Shown in pieces: positions 29,684 to 39,387 of a stretch of 64,000 bases of DNA. Every line of letters begins with the position of its first letter. Position 1 is the stretch's first letter. The stretch spans positions 248,001 to 312,000 of the forward strand of contig NZ_JABCRE010000003.1 in NCBI RefSeq assembly GCF_012972675.1, given 5' to 3'. The translations under genes were made by a program, and so were the position numbers. The notes under the pieces were generated by a model, which saw nothing but the letters and a program-made list of their open reading frames with translations, did no database searches and had not been told where the DNA came from. This DNA is from Pontixanthobacter rizhaonensis (GTDB lineage Bacteria > Pseudomonadota > Alphaproteobacteria > Sphingomonadales > Sphingomonadaceae).

Positions 29684-31233
29684 GCAGCGATCTGCTGGAC
29701 AAAGCGACTATCAACACTGGTGCGCGATCAGGCAGCAACATTGTGCCAACCGGGAAAACCGCCTGCGTTGTGGGTTCCGGCTTTGGCGGCATGGCGCTGG
29801 CTATGCGGCTGCAATCTGCCGGAATACAGACAACTGTTATTGAAGCCCGCGACAAGCCGGGTGGCCGCGCGTATTTTTGGGAGAAAGACGGTTTCACCTT
29901 TGATGGCGGGCCAACGGTGATTACGGACCCGCCTTGTCTGGAAGAGCTGTGGGAACTGTCCGGTCACGATATGAAAGACGATGTGGAACTGATGAAAGTC
30001 CACCCGTTTTACCGCCTCAATTGGCCAGACGGTCACAATTTTGACTATTCCAACGTTGAAGAAGAGCTGTTTGCGGAAATCGCCAAGCTCAATCCTGAAG
30101 ATGTCGAAGGCTATCAGAAGTTCCTCGAATATTCGGCGGGCGTGTATGAAGAAGGCTATGTGAAATTGGGGACGGTGCCGTTCCTGGATTTCAAATCCAT
30201 GCTCAAAGCGGCCCCTGCATTGGCCAAGAAACTGGCATGGCGCAGCGTCTATTCCATCGTTTCCAGCTTCATCAAGCACGAGAAAATTCGCGAAGCATTG
30301 AGCTTTCACACGCTGCTGGTCGGCGGCAATCCGTTTAAGACCAGCGCGATTTACACGCTGATCCATAAGCTGGAAAAAGATGGCGGCGTGTGGTGGACGC
30401 GCGGCGGCACCAACCGTTTGATCGCCGGAATGATCCGTCACTTTGAACGGCTCGGCGGAACGATGATGATCGGCGATCCGGTTACGCAAGTCCACACAAT
30501 CGGCAACAAAGCCACCGAAGTGGAAACCAAAAGCGGCTTCAAGCAGCATTTTGACGCCGTCGCCAGCAATGGCGATATCATGCATTCCTACCGCGATCTG
30601 CTGTCTGAAAGCCCGCGCGGAAAAAGCTACGCCAAGAAGCTTGCCCGCAAAAAATTCAGCCCCGGATTATTTGTGGTGCATTTCGGGTTGGAAGGCACAT
30701 GGCCGGGCATACCCCATCACATGATCCTGTTCGGCCCGCGCTATAAGGGGCTGCTCGATGACATCTATGATAACGGGGTCCTGCCGCAGGATTTCAGCAT
30801 CTATCTGCATCACCCGACCGTGACCGACCCAAGCATGGCCCCGAAAGGCCAGAGCACATTCTATGCGCTGGTACCTGTCGCCCATATGGGCAAACTGGCA
30901 GTCGACTGGGACGAAGTTGGGCCAGTGCTCGAAAAACGCATTCTGGATGAGATCGGCCGCCGGTTGATCCCGGATATTCACGACCGGATCGTGACCAAAT
31001 TCAGCTATGCACCCAAAGATTTCCAGGAAGATCTCAGCGCGCATTTGGGCAGCGCCTTCAGTCTGGAACCGGTGCTGACCCAAAGTGCATGGTTCCGCGG
31101 CCATAACCGCGATGATGTGATCGACAATTTCTACCTGACGGGCGCAGGCACCCATCCCGGCGCAGGTATTCCTGGGGTTGTTGGCAGTGCCAAGGCAACA
31201 GCGGGGTTGATGATCGAGGATTTGGTGTCTTGA
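29680..31233 (+). CDS. crtI: Phytoene desaturase
   Basis: 517 residues, CrtI family FAD enzyme converting phytoene to lycopene. N-terminal FAD site VVGSGFGGMALAMRLQ (30-45) with GGRAYFWEKDGFTFDGGPTVITDP, and C-terminal LTGAGTHPGAGIPGVVGSAKATA, both diagnostic. Translationally coupled to crtY upstream and to the LOG-type gene downstream, whose TTG start overlaps its stop. Confidence 0.97.
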   Translation: MSSDLLDKATINTGARSGSNIVPTGKTACVVGSGFGGMALAMRLQSAGIQTTVIEARDKPGGRAYFWEKDGFTFDGGPTVITDPPCLEELWELSGHDMKDDVELMKVHPFYRLNWPDGHNFDYSNVEEELFAEIAKLNPEDVEGYQKFLEYSAGVYEEGYVKLGTVPFLDFKSMLKAAPALAKKLAWRSVYSIVSSFIKHEKIREALSFHTLLVGGNPFKTSAIYTLIHKLEKDGGVWWTRGGTNRLIAGMIRHFERLGGTMMIGDPVTQVHTIGNKATEVETKSGFKQHFDAVASNGDIMHSYRDLLSESPRGKSYAKKLARKKFSPGLFVVHFGLEGTWPGIPHHMILFGPRYKGLLDDIYDNGVLPQDFSIYLHHPTVTDPSMAPKGQSTFYALVPVAHMGKLAVDWDEVGPVLEKRILDEIGRRLIPDIHDRIVTKFSYAPKDFQEDLSAHLGSAFSLEPVLTQSAWFRGHNRDDVIDNFYLTGAGTHPGAGIPGVVGSAKATAGLMIEDLVS

Positions 31234-31823
31234 GCAATACCCTCAAACGCATCGCTATTTATTGCGGCTCTGCAACGCCGGAAGATCCGCGCTATATGGA
31301 GCTTGCCCGTAGCGTCGGTGCCGGTCTGGCTGAGCGCGGGATCGGTGTTGTCTATGGCGGCGGGCGGCTTGGTCTGATGGGCGCGGTGGCATCAGGCGCG
31401 CTAGACGCTGGCGGCGAAGTGATCGGCGTTATCCCGGAGGCGCTGTTCAGTTCAGAAGTTGCCAACCATGATTGTACTGAGCTGCACACAGTGCCCGGTA
31501 TGCATGAACGCAAGAAACTGTTCACTGATTTGTCCGATGGCTTCATCACAATCCCTGGCGGGGTCGGCACAATGGATGAATTATGGGAAGCGATGAGCTG
31601 GGCACAATTGGGCTATCATTCCAGCCCGGTCGGCCTCCTCAACGCATTTGGATTTTACAACCATTTAATTGCCTTCAACAACACGATGGCAGAGGTGGGA
31701 TTTGTGCGGCCGGCGCATCAGGGGATCTTGATCACCGCCGATACACTCTCTGATCTCATCCAGAAAATGGAAGAGTACCGGCCGCACACACCTATTTTCA
31801 ACATGAAGGCCGACGACCTCTGA
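31230..31823 (+). CDS. LOG-type TIGR00730 Rossmann-fold protein (nucleotide 5'-monophosphate phosphoribohydrolase)
   Basis: 197 residues. The start is TTG at 31230, overlapping the crtI stop as TTGA, with GAGGA nine bases upstream. GGGRLGLMGAVASGAL (43-58), MHERK (91-95) and PGGVGTMDELWE (109-120) are the signatures of LOG proteins, which release a nucleobase from nucleoside monophosphates and produce cytokinins in plants. Catalytic Arg/Glu of these motifs are present. Its position inside a carotenoid operon, before crtB, is unusual and has no evident metabolic reason. Confidence 0.93.
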   Translation: MSNTLKRIAIYCGSATPEDPRYMELARSVGAGLAERGIGVVYGGGRLGLMGAVASGALDAGGEVIGVIPEALFSSEVANHDCTELHTVPGMHERKKLFTDLSDGFITIPGGVGTMDELWEAMSWAQLGYHSSPVGLLNAFGFYNHLIAFNNTMAEVGFVRPAHQGILITADTLSDLIQKMEEYRPHTPIFNMKADDL

Positions 31824-31846
31824 CACATCCGGGCACTTCCAAGCGC

Positions 31847-32848
31847 ATGCTCGCACCCTCCCGGATTATCCGCAGTACGGAAAGCCGGGCTGGCGGCATG
31901 CGGCACAGGGCCGCACTGGTGGAAAAAGCCCGTCTGTCGATTGAGGAAGGCAGCAAAAGTTTTGCTGCCGCATCCATGCTGTTCGACAAGACAACCCGTG
32001 AACGGGTGTGGCTGCTCTACGCGTGGTGCCGCCGATGCGATGACATTGCCGACAATCAAGATATGGGCGGTGAACTAGGGGACCAATCAAACGCAGCGAG
32101 CCGCTTGAAATCTATCAGAGTGCTAACCCGCCGCGCCTTTGACGGCTTGCCCACTGCTGATGTGGCTTTTGATGCCTTTGGCCTTGTCGCGCAGGAATGC
32201 GGCATCACCCCGGAAATGGCGGATGATGTGATCAGCGGCTTCGCGCTGGACGCCAAAGAATGGCGACCACGCAATGAAGGCGATCTGCTGCAATATTGTT
32301 TCCATGTCGCTGGCGCGGTTGGCGTGATGATGGCTCTGGTTATGGGCGTCGATAAAGATGACACCGAAACACTCGACAGGGCGTGCGATCTGGGGCTTGC
32401 ATTCCAGCTTGCCAATATTGCCCGCGATTTGGTGGAGGATGACGCCGCTGGCCGCTGCTATCTGCCAATGGAATGGCTGGCGGAGGAAGATATCGAACCG
32501 GGCCAGCACACCAAACCGCATCACAGGACAGAGCTCGCCGATATGGCGAGCAAACTGGTGCTGCTGATGGACACCCACACCAAGGCAGCCCGGCTCGGCG
32601 CCGCCAGGCTGCCCTTCCGCAGCCGCTGGGCGATTTTATCCGCAGCCCGCATCTATTCCGAAATCGGCTATGAAGTGCGGCGGTTGCGGGAAACTGCGTG
32701 GGATGGCCGGGTATACACATCGAAAGCCGCCAAACTGCGCCATGTTGCGGCGGCATTCTTTGAAGCCATAGCCAATACCCCGCGCGGCCCTGATGAAATG
32801 CCGCGCTGGACCCGCTCACAGCTTGCGGAAAAGGCGCGCTCGGCTTAA
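31847..32848 (+). CDS. crtB: Phytoene synthase
   Basis: 333 residues; condenses two geranylgeranyl diphosphates to phytoene. The two aspartate motifs for diphosphate-Mg binding are seen: RRCDDIADN (65-69) and NIARDLVEDDAAGRCYLP. ATG at 31847 is 23 bases after the LOG stop. crtE, crtZ and crtW are not in the window, so the final pigment cannot be told from here. Confidence 0.96.
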   Translation: MLAPSRIIRSTESRAGGMRHRAALVEKARLSIEEGSKSFAAASMLFDKTTRERVWLLYAWCRRCDDIADNQDMGGELGDQSNAASRLKSIRVLTRRAFDGLPTADVAFDAFGLVAQECGITPEMADDVISGFALDAKEWRPRNEGDLLQYCFHVAGAVGVMMALVMGVDKDDTETLDRACDLGLAFQLANIARDLVEDDAAGRCYLPMEWLAEEDIEPGQHTKPHHRTELADMASKLVLLMDTHTKAARLGAARLPFRSRWAILSAARIYSEIGYEVRRLRETAWDGRVYTSKAAKLRHVAAAFFEAIANTPRGPDEMPRWTRSQLAEKARSA

Positions 32849-32857
32849 CCGTTTCGC

Positions 32858-34747
32858 ATGATCAAAAAGCTGCTTATCGCCAATCGCGGCGAGATTGCCT
32901 GCCGCATTATCCGCACCGCTCGCACAATGGGCGTGGCGACGGTTGCGGTCTATTCCGATGCTGATGCCAAGGCGCTGCACGTCCGCCAGGCGGATGAGGC
33001 TGTGCATATCGGCCCCTCACCCGCAGCGGAAAGCTATCTGGTGGGCGAGAAAATCATCGCCGCGGCCAAGCAAACCGGCGCGGAAGCAATTCATCCGGGA
33101 TACGGCTTCCTGTCCGAGAATGCGGACTTTGCGCAGGCCGTGCAGGATGCGGGGCTGATCTGGGTCGGGCCTAACCCCGACAGTATTCGCGCGATGGGTT
33201 TGAAAGACTCGGCCAAGGAATTGATGCAAGCGGCGGGCGTCCCCGTGACTCCTGGCTATTTGGGAGACGACCAATCGGTAGAGCGCCTGGAAAAAGAGGC
33301 TGACGCCATCGGCTATCCGGTGCTGATTAAGGCGGTTGCTGGCGGCGGCGGCAAGGGTATGCGCAAAGTCGATGCTGCGCAGCATTTTGAGGCTGATCTG
33401 GAAAGCTGCCGGCGCGAGGCGAAGGCCAGTTTCGGCAATGATCACGTGCTGCTGGAAAAATGGATCACCAGTCCGCGCCATATCGAGGTGCAGGTTTTCG
33501 GTGATAGTCACGGCACTGTCGTCCATTTGTTTGAACGCGATTGTTCGCTGCAACGCCGCCACCAGAAAGTGATCGAAGAAGCGCCCGCACCGGGCATGGA
33601 TGCTGCAACGCGCGAAGAAATATGCTGCGCAGCAATTCGTGCAGCAAAAGCGGTCGATTATGTTGGCGCAGGCACGATCGAATTTATCGCCGATGCCAGC
33701 GAAGGCCTACGCGCAGATCGCATCTTCTTCATGGAAATGAACACGCGGCTTCAGGTTGAACATCCAGTGACTGAGGAGATTACCGGGGTCGATCTAGTGG
33801 AGTGGCAATTGCGTGTCGCGAGCGGTGAGCCAATTCCGCTTAAGCAGGACGAAATCCAGATCAACGGCCATGCGATAGAAGCGCGGCTCTATGCGGAAGA
33901 TCCTGCCAAGGGATTTTTGCCGAGTACGGGGCGGTTGGAAGAGTTAGTACTGGATCAGACAGTCGCGAGAATTGAAACAGGTGTCATGGCTGGAGATACG
34001 GTTTCCCCATTCTACGACCCGATGATCGCAAAAATTGTCATATTCCAACCAACGCGGCGGCAAGCAATCAATGCGCTAAAATTGGCTTTGGATGAGAGCA
34101 TCGTTTTCCCGGTAAAAACCAATAAGGGTTTTCTGTTTGAATGCCTTGACCATCCCGAATTTGCGGCTGGCAATCTAGACACAGGCATGATCGAGCGTGA
34201 GGGCGAGGCTCTCCTACCCAAAACACAACCTAGCCAACAAGCGGCGGACGCTGCGGGTTGGCGGTTGCGTGCCGATCAATTTGACTGGGACGCGCCCACA
34301 CACAGCCTGTTGGACCGCAACCTATACGGCTTCAGGCTCAACACGCGGCCACAGACCACTGTCAATTTGTGGAGCAGCGAAGCATATTATTCAGCCCAAA
34401 CCGAAAGCATCGGCAATCTCGCCAGTTTCGGCAATCGCGACCACACCGTACTGGTAACTGAACGGGGCCAAGATTGGCATTTCACTCCGCATCCTGATCG
34501 GGGAACGGGCTCTGCCTCCGCCGCCGACGGCGCAATCCTTTCTCCCATGCCGGGCAAAGTCATCGCGGTCGATGTGGCTGAGGGTGACAGCGTCACTGCC
34601 GGACAACGCCTGATGGTGCTTGAAGCGATGAAGATGGAGCACGCGCTTACTGCTCCGTTTGACGGGATTGTGGCCGAGCTTAACGCCAGCGAAGGCGGGC
34701 AGGTTCAGGTCGAGGCAGTGCTGTGTGTGGTGGAGCCTTCCGAATAA
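32858..34747 (+). CDS. Acyl-CoA carboxylase, biotin carboxylase/biotin carrier subunit
   Basis: 629 residues. Biotin carboxylase with ANRGEIACRIIRTA at the N-terminus, HPGYGFLSEN, the ATP-grasp loop KAVAGGGGKGMRKV and FMEMNTRLQVEHPVTE; the C-terminus is a biotinyl domain with the lysine in VLEAMKMEHAL. Size and layout match alpha subunits of methylcrotonyl-, propionyl- or geranyl-CoA carboxylases. It starts nine bases after crtB and is followed by the carboxyltransferase gene. No leucine-degradation genes adjoin it, so the substrate stays open. Confidence 0.94.
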   Translation: MIKKLLIANRGEIACRIIRTARTMGVATVAVYSDADAKALHVRQADEAVHIGPSPAAESYLVGEKIIAAAKQTGAEAIHPGYGFLSENADFAQAVQDAGLIWVGPNPDSIRAMGLKDSAKELMQAAGVPVTPGYLGDDQSVERLEKEADAIGYPVLIKAVAGGGGKGMRKVDAAQHFEADLESCRREAKASFGNDHVLLEKWITSPRHIEVQVFGDSHGTVVHLFERDCSLQRRHQKVIEEAPAPGMDAATREEICCAAIRAAKAVDYVGAGTIEFIADASEGLRADRIFFMEMNTRLQVEHPVTEEITGVDLVEWQLRVASGEPIPLKQDEIQINGHAIEARLYAEDPAKGFLPSTGRLEELVLDQTVARIETGVMAGDTVSPFYDPMIAKIVIFQPTRRQAINALKLALDESIVFPVKTNKGFLFECLDHPEFAAGNLDTGMIEREGEALLPKTQPSQQAADAAGWRLRADQFDWDAPTHSLLDRNLYGFRLNTRPQTTVNLWSSEAYYSAQTESIGNLASFGNRDHTVLVTERGQDWHFTPHPDRGTGSASAADGAILSPMPGKVIAVDVAEGDSVTAGQRLMVLEAMKMEHALTAPFDGIVAELNASEGGQVQVEAVLCVVEPSE

Positions 34748-34769
34748 GCCCCTACCCCCAGCCCGATTT

Positions 34770-34881
34770 CGTCACCCTGAACTTGTTTCAGGGTCCATTT
34801 CGCCCCATGATCCACAGCACAAAACCGAAGAACGGATGCTGGAAGCGAAACTGCCCAAGGGTCGATCAGTTCAGCATAACA
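34770..34881. repeat. Intergenic repeat with terminal inverted repeats, copy 2 (right end disrupted)
   Basis: Left end CGTCACCCTGAAC-TTGTTTCAGGGTCC is nearly identical to that at 11121. The right end appears as GGATGCTG, then about 23 inserted bases, then ATCAGTTCAGCATAACAGG. It separates the two carboxylase subunit genes and supplies a misleading open extension of the downstream frame. Confidence 0.75.
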
Positions 34882-34892
34882 GGAGCGATGTG

Positions 34893-36443
34893 TTGAGCTG
34901 GGAAAAAGAACTCGAAGAACTCCGCCAGCGCGAAGCCTTTGCCGAACAGATGGGCGGCGAGGAAAAAGTCGCTCGCCAACATTCGCGCGGCAAGATGGAT
35001 GCGCGGGCGCGGCTTGCGGCGCTGTGCGATGAAGGGTCCTTCCGCGAAATTGGCAAGATCGCTGGCAAGGGCGAATATGATGCCGATGGCGAATTGCAAA
35101 GCGTGCTCCCCCCACCCTTTCTATTCGGTAAAGCCACCGTGCATGGCCGCCCCGTTGTCGCGACAGCAGATGATTTCACCATTCGCGGCGGCGCGGCCGA
35201 TGCCGGGATCAAGCGCAAAATGGTGCAAGCCGAACGGATGGCGCATGAGCTGAAACTGCCGCTGATCCGTATGATTGACGGGACCGGCGGCGGCGGGTCG
35301 GTCAAAACGCTGGAGCAGATCGGCGCAACCTATATTCCTGCTGTTCCGGGCTGGGGGGATGTGGTCACCAACCTCGACACTGTGCCGGTGGTGGCATTGG
35401 CATTGGGCCCAACCGCCGGTCTTGGCGCGGCGCGGATTGTTGCCAGCCATTATTCCATCATGGTGCGCGGATTATCGCAGATCTTCGCTGCGGGTCCGGC
35501 GGTGGTCGATGGTTTGGGTGCAAGCTACAAAAGCGCCGCCGATCACCAACAGGCCAAGGAAGACCTTGGCGGCAGCGACATTCACACGCGCAACGGTGTG
35601 GTCGATGATGAAGTGGCAAGCGAAGCGGAGGCGTTTGCGCGCGCGCGCCATTTCCTCAGCTTCATGCCCGAATATACCGGCCAACACGCACGCCGCACCG
35701 AATGCACCGACCCGCGCGACCGGCGCGAAGAAGCGCTACTCAGCCTGGTTCCGCGTGATCCCAAGCAAGTCTATTCGATGCGCCGCTGCATGGATATGCT
35801 GTTCGATACAGGCACAGTGTTTGAAATGGGCAAAAATTGGGGCCGCGCCGCGATTACCGCCTTTGCGCGGCTTGATGGTTGGCCGGTAGCGGTCGTCGCC
35901 AGCGACCCCAGCTTCTTGGGCGGATCATGGGAAGCCAAGACATCGGAAAAGGTCGAACGCTTTGTCAAACTGGCCGATCAATTCCGCCTGCCGATTGTGC
36001 ATCTGGTCGACAATCCCGGCTTTATGATCGGGCGCGAGGCGGAAATGGCGGGCACGATCCGCTACGGCGTGCAAGCGATGAACGCGATCTACAAAGCCAC
36101 TGTTCCGCTGGCCACCATCGTGATGCGCCGGGCATACGGCATTGCGGGCAGCGCGATGAGCAATGCCGAGCGTCATCAGTACCGCTATTGCTGGCCCAGC
36201 GGGGATTGGGGCTCGCTCCCCATCGCGGGCGGGCTTGAGGTTGCCTATAAATCTGAAATCGCAGCGTCGGATGATCCGGCAGCAGAATTGGAAGCGGTCA
36301 AAGCCCGGCTGGACAAGGTGACATCGCCCTTCCGCAGCGCGGAGCTGTTCAATGTCGAAGATATTATCGACCCGCGTGACACACGGCCATTATTATGTGA
36401 ATTTGCTGATCTTGCGTGGCGGCGTTTGGAAGCCGATGCTTAG
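34893..36443 (+). CDS. Acyl-CoA carboxylase carboxyltransferase subunit
   Basis: 516 residues. Crotonase-like carboxyltransferase: RQHSRGKMDARARLAALCDEGSFREIG, GGAADAGIKRKMVQAERMA, RMIDGTGGGGSV, LVDNPGFMIGREAEMAGTIRYG and AYGIAGSAMSNAERHQYRYCWPSGDWGSLPIAGGLEVAYKSEI. The start is taken as TTG 34893 (MSWEKELEELRQRE), because AGGAG lies seven bases upstream and relatives begin so; the longer frame to 34659 runs through a repeat and the upstream gene. Pairs with the biotin subunit upstream. The stop overlaps the convergent MFS gene. Confidence 0.92.
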   Translation: MSWEKELEELRQREAFAEQMGGEEKVARQHSRGKMDARARLAALCDEGSFREIGKIAGKGEYDADGELQSVLPPPFLFGKATVHGRPVVATADDFTIRGGAADAGIKRKMVQAERMAHELKLPLIRMIDGTGGGGSVKTLEQIGATYIPAVPGWGDVVTNLDTVPVVALALGPTAGLGAARIVASHYSIMVRGLSQIFAAGPAVVDGLGASYKSAADHQQAKEDLGGSDIHTRNGVVDDEVASEAEAFARARHFLSFMPEYTGQHARRTECTDPRDRREEALLSLVPRDPKQVYSMRRCMDMLFDTGTVFEMGKNWGRAAITAFARLDGWPVAVVASDPSFLGGSWEAKTSEKVERFVKLADQFRLPIVHLVDNPGFMIGREAEMAGTIRYGVQAMNAIYKATVPLATIVMRRAYGIAGSAMSNAERHQYRYCWPSGDWGSLPIAGGLEVAYKSEIAASDDPAAELEAVKARLDKVTSPFRSAELFNVEDIIDPRDTRPLLCEFADLAWRRLEADA

Positions 36444-37675
36444 CCCGGCTTTCCGGAATTAACCCGCCGGAACAGTTTGCCACGCTCGCTAAACAGTACC
36501 ATTATCAGCGCCAATATTGAACAGCTGAGCATAGCCAAGGCGAGCGGCAAAGCGGTGCCATCATACAGATTGCCAATATAGCTGCCGAGCACCGCACCGG
36601 TGATCATCCGCAAGCTGGTTTGCGCAGAGGACGCCGCGCCCGCAATGTGGAAGAATGGCTGCATCGCGATCGAGCCAAAGTTCGCCCCGATAAAGCCCAT
36701 CGTCGCCATCGCGAGACTGAGCAGAGGGACAAATTCCCACAATGTCTGATCAGGCCTGCTGGACGACCATACTTGAACACAGCTTATCAGAAGGAATGCG
36801 ATAAGCGCTGTGTGGCTCACCCGCCGCGCGCCGAAGCGTTCAACAATTCGCGAATTGGTGAAATTGGCCGCGACCATGCCCAGAACCGCCGCACCAAAGA
36901 TCAAGGCAAAGTAATTGCCCGCGCCAAAGCTTTCACCGATCAATTGCTGGCTGGAATTCAGGAAGCCAAACAGCGATCCAAATACCAGCGCACTGCCGAT
37001 CACATAACCGATGGAATCGCGCCGTGTCAGCGCAGTGCCCATATTGACCAGTATTGTTCGCACATTGATATCCTGCGCGTTTTCCGGCGCGAGAGATTCC
37101 GGCAGGCGCAGCCATACCCAGCCGCCCACTATCAAACTCATCACCGCCATCGCGCCAAATATCCACCGCCAGCTTGCCACCAGCAAGATAAGCTGGCCAA
37201 TGCCGGGCGCGATGATCGGAACGACCAGGAAGATCATCATAATCAGGCTCATCATCCGCGCCATCCGGTCTCCGCCGACCTTGTCGCGAACAATTGCGGC
37301 GGGGACTACGCTGAGCGATGCAGCGCCAAGCCCTTGCGCCAGCCGAAAACCGATTAGTGTCCAGAAATCTGTCGCGAGCGCGCAGGCGACCGACAGGACA
37401 AAATAACAGGTAAGGCCAAAGAACAGCACTGGCCGCCGGCCAAACTTATCGGCAAACGCTCCGGGGAAAAATGCCCCGATGCCCGCCCCCAGAAAATAGG
37501 CGCCGATCACCATCTGCCGGTCATTCCCGCCAGCACCAAAACCGCTGGCAATATCACCTAAGGCTGGCAGCATCGCATCAATGCCGAACGCCTGCAAACT
37601 CATCAACAGCGCCATCAGCACGATCAGTTCGCGCTCACCCAAAGGGGGTGTCTCAGGCTTGGTGGCAGGGCTCAT
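36440..37675 (-). CDS. Bcr/CflA-type MFS multidrug efflux transporter
   Basis: 411 residues, twelve predicted membrane helices. GAGIGAFFPGAFADKFGRRPVLFFGL is the loop 2-3 signature (GxxxDxxGRR) of drug/proton antiporters, and ALMSLQAFGIDAMLPALGDIASGFG fits Bcr/CflA. Inner membrane exporter of unknown substrate. Convergent with the carboxyltransferase gene and divergent from dinB. Confidence 0.9.
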   Translation of the reverse strand: MSPATKPETPPLGERELIVLMALLMSLQAFGIDAMLPALGDIASGFGAGGNDRQMVIGAYFLGAGIGAFFPGAFADKFGRRPVLFFGLTCYFVLSVACALATDFWTLIGFRLAQGLGAASLSVVPAAIVRDKVGGDRMARMMSLIMMIFLVVPIIAPGIGQLILLVASWRWIFGAMAVMSLIVGGWVWLRLPESLAPENAQDINVRTILVNMGTALTRRDSIGYVIGSALVFGSLFGFLNSSQQLIGESFGAGNYFALIFGAAVLGMVAANFTNSRIVERFGARRVSHTALIAFLLISCVQVWSSSRPDQTLWEFVPLLSLAMATMGFIGANFGSIAMQPFFHIAGAASSAQTSLRMITGAVLGSYIGNLYDGTALPLALAMLSCSILALIMVLFSERGKLFRRVNSGKPG

Positions 37676-37777
37676 GACCGCCCCTTGCGCGTTTGGTTAA
37701 TGAAATGCCAGCGGCAATTTCTATCGTACAATCGCTGCGCAGTTTCACCGCAGCGCAATTCAGACTATCATCCATTG

Positions 37778-38911
37778 GTGAGCAGCACAGCCGATCAATG
37801 GGAAACAGAACGCGAAAGCGCTGACGAAGCCGATGGACTGCGCAAGATCATCCATGTCGATATGGATGCATTCTTCGCCAGTGTGGAGCAGCGCGACCAC
37901 CCTGAATTACGCGGCAAACCGGTCGCTGTTGGCGGCAGCGGTGGGCGCGGCGTGGTTGCCGCTGCCAGTTACGAGGCGCGCAAATTCGGGGTGCGCTCAG
38001 CAATGCCTTCCGTCACGGCCAAACGCCTCTGTCCCGATCTGATCTTCGTAAGGCACCGGTTCGATGCCTACCGCGAAGCATCGCAAACCATCCGCGACAT
38101 TTTCCGCCATTTCACGCCGCATGTCGAACCCCTCAGCCTGGATGAAGCCTATCTTGATGTGACCGATGATTTGCGCGGTATCGGCAGCGCGACACGGATT
38201 GCAGAACTGATCCGCGCGAGGATTAAGAAAGAAACTAAACTGACGGCTAGCGCCGGGGTCAGTTACAACAAATTTATCGCGAAACTCGCCAGCGACCAGA
38301 ATAAGCCGGATGGTATTTGCGTTATCAAACCGGGTGACGGCGCCCGGTTTGTGGCCGCTCTGCCCGTCCGCCGGTTTCACGGTGTTGGCCCCAAAGGCGC
38401 AGAGAAAATGGCCAAGCTCGGCATTGCAACCGGCGCAGATTTGGCCGCCAAAGATATAGATTTCATGCGCGCTCATTTCGGTAGTCTGGCTGATTATCTA
38501 TACCGGGCCGCGCGCGGCATTGACCTGCGGCCCGTACGCGCAAACCGCGTCCGCAAATCGGTGGGCGGGGAACGGACCTATCGCGAAGACATCTCCAGCG
38601 GAGCAGCGCTGCGCGAGGCGATGGATAGTATCATTGATATTGTTTGGGACCGGATTGAGCGGGCCGAAGCCAAAGGCCGCACTGTCACCTTGAAGATGAA
38701 ATATACCGACTTCACGCAAATCACGCGCGCCCGATCACTGGCCGAGAATGTCTCTGACAAAAGCGAGTTCGGCCAGTTAGGCCACGCCTTGCTGGAAGAA
38801 TTGCTGCCATTGCCGATGCCCATCCGCCTGATGGGCCTGACGCTGTCCAACCTGGAAGGTGCGGAACGGGACGAACCCGCCCCGGATACCGCGCAATTGT
38901 CGCTGCTTTAA
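37778..38911 (+). CDS. dinB: DNA polymerase IV (Y family)
   Basis: Translesion polymerase, about 377 residues. KIIHVDMDAFFASVEQRD holds the first catalytic Asp pair; PHVEPLSLDEAYLDVTD holds the second Asp/Glu; ASAGVSYNKFIAKLASDQNKPDG and the little-finger domain follow. The C-terminal QLSLL is a beta-clamp binding motif. The start is uncertain: the frame is open to 37685; GTG at 37778 is chosen because conserved sequence begins about 24 residues later. No Shine-Dalgarno decides it. Confidence 0.94.
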   Translation: MSSTADQWETERESADEADGLRKIIHVDMDAFFASVEQRDHPELRGKPVAVGGSGGRGVVAAASYEARKFGVRSAMPSVTAKRLCPDLIFVRHRFDAYREASQTIRDIFRHFTPHVEPLSLDEAYLDVTDDLRGIGSATRIAELIRARIKKETKLTASAGVSYNKFIAKLASDQNKPDGICVIKPGDGARFVAALPVRRFHGVGPKGAEKMAKLGIATGADLAAKDIDFMRAHFGSLADYLYRAARGIDLRPVRANRVRKSVGGERTYREDISSGAALREAMDSIIDIVWDRIERAEAKGRTVTLKMKYTDFTQITRARSLAENVSDKSEFGQLGHALLEELLPLPMPIRLMGLTLSNLEGAERDEPAPDTAQLSLL

Positions 38912-39387
38912 GTTGAGCGTTTGAGACTATCGCGCCACAGATCAAGACGCCGCCGGGTGATGACACCCAAGGGTTCTGGCAAAGAATGCGCCGGAAAGAA
39001 TTTGGCTTCCACAATTTCGCGCTGATCGGGCACCGGTACCGCATCAATCATTGTGGTAAAAACGTGTGCGATATGCGGCGATCCGGAAATCTCCTCTGCC
39101 ATAGTGCCCAATCGGGTCATCACCGTTGCCTCGCAGCCAATTTCTTCGCGCAGCTCGCGAAATGCGGCGGCCTCTGGCGCTTCATTCCGGTCAAGCCCGC
39201 CGCCCAGCAGGCCCCAACCCTTTGGCCCGTAACTATGGCGCAGCAACAAAACTTCGCCACGCGGATTGGTCACAATGACAGTGCATCCCTCTATCTTTTG
39301 CTTGCGCCATACCCGCCAGAAATGTCGCACATTATGCGCGGCCGGCAATAATAGCCGGTGCAATGGTGCGGGGATCAAGTGAAGCAA
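38908..39387 (-). CDS. Nudix hydrolase
   Basis: 159 residues with a complete Nudix box G-x5-E-x7-REUxEExG: GGLDRNEAPEAAAFRELREEIG. It hydrolyses a nucleoside diphosphate linked to another moiety; the substrate cannot be read from sequence. Start codon TTG at 39387 overlaps the end of the pgl gene by 13 bases, so coupled translation is likely. Ends four bases inside the 3' end of convergent dinB. Confidence 0.88.
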   Translation of the reverse strand: MLHLIPAPLHRLLLPAAHNVRHFWRVWRKQKIEGCTVIVTNPRGEVLLLRHSYGPKGWGLLGGGLDRNEAPEAAAFRELREEIGCEATVMTRLGTMAEEISGSPHIAHVFTTMIDAVPVPDQREIVEAKFFPAHSLPEPLGVITRRRLDLWRDSLKRST

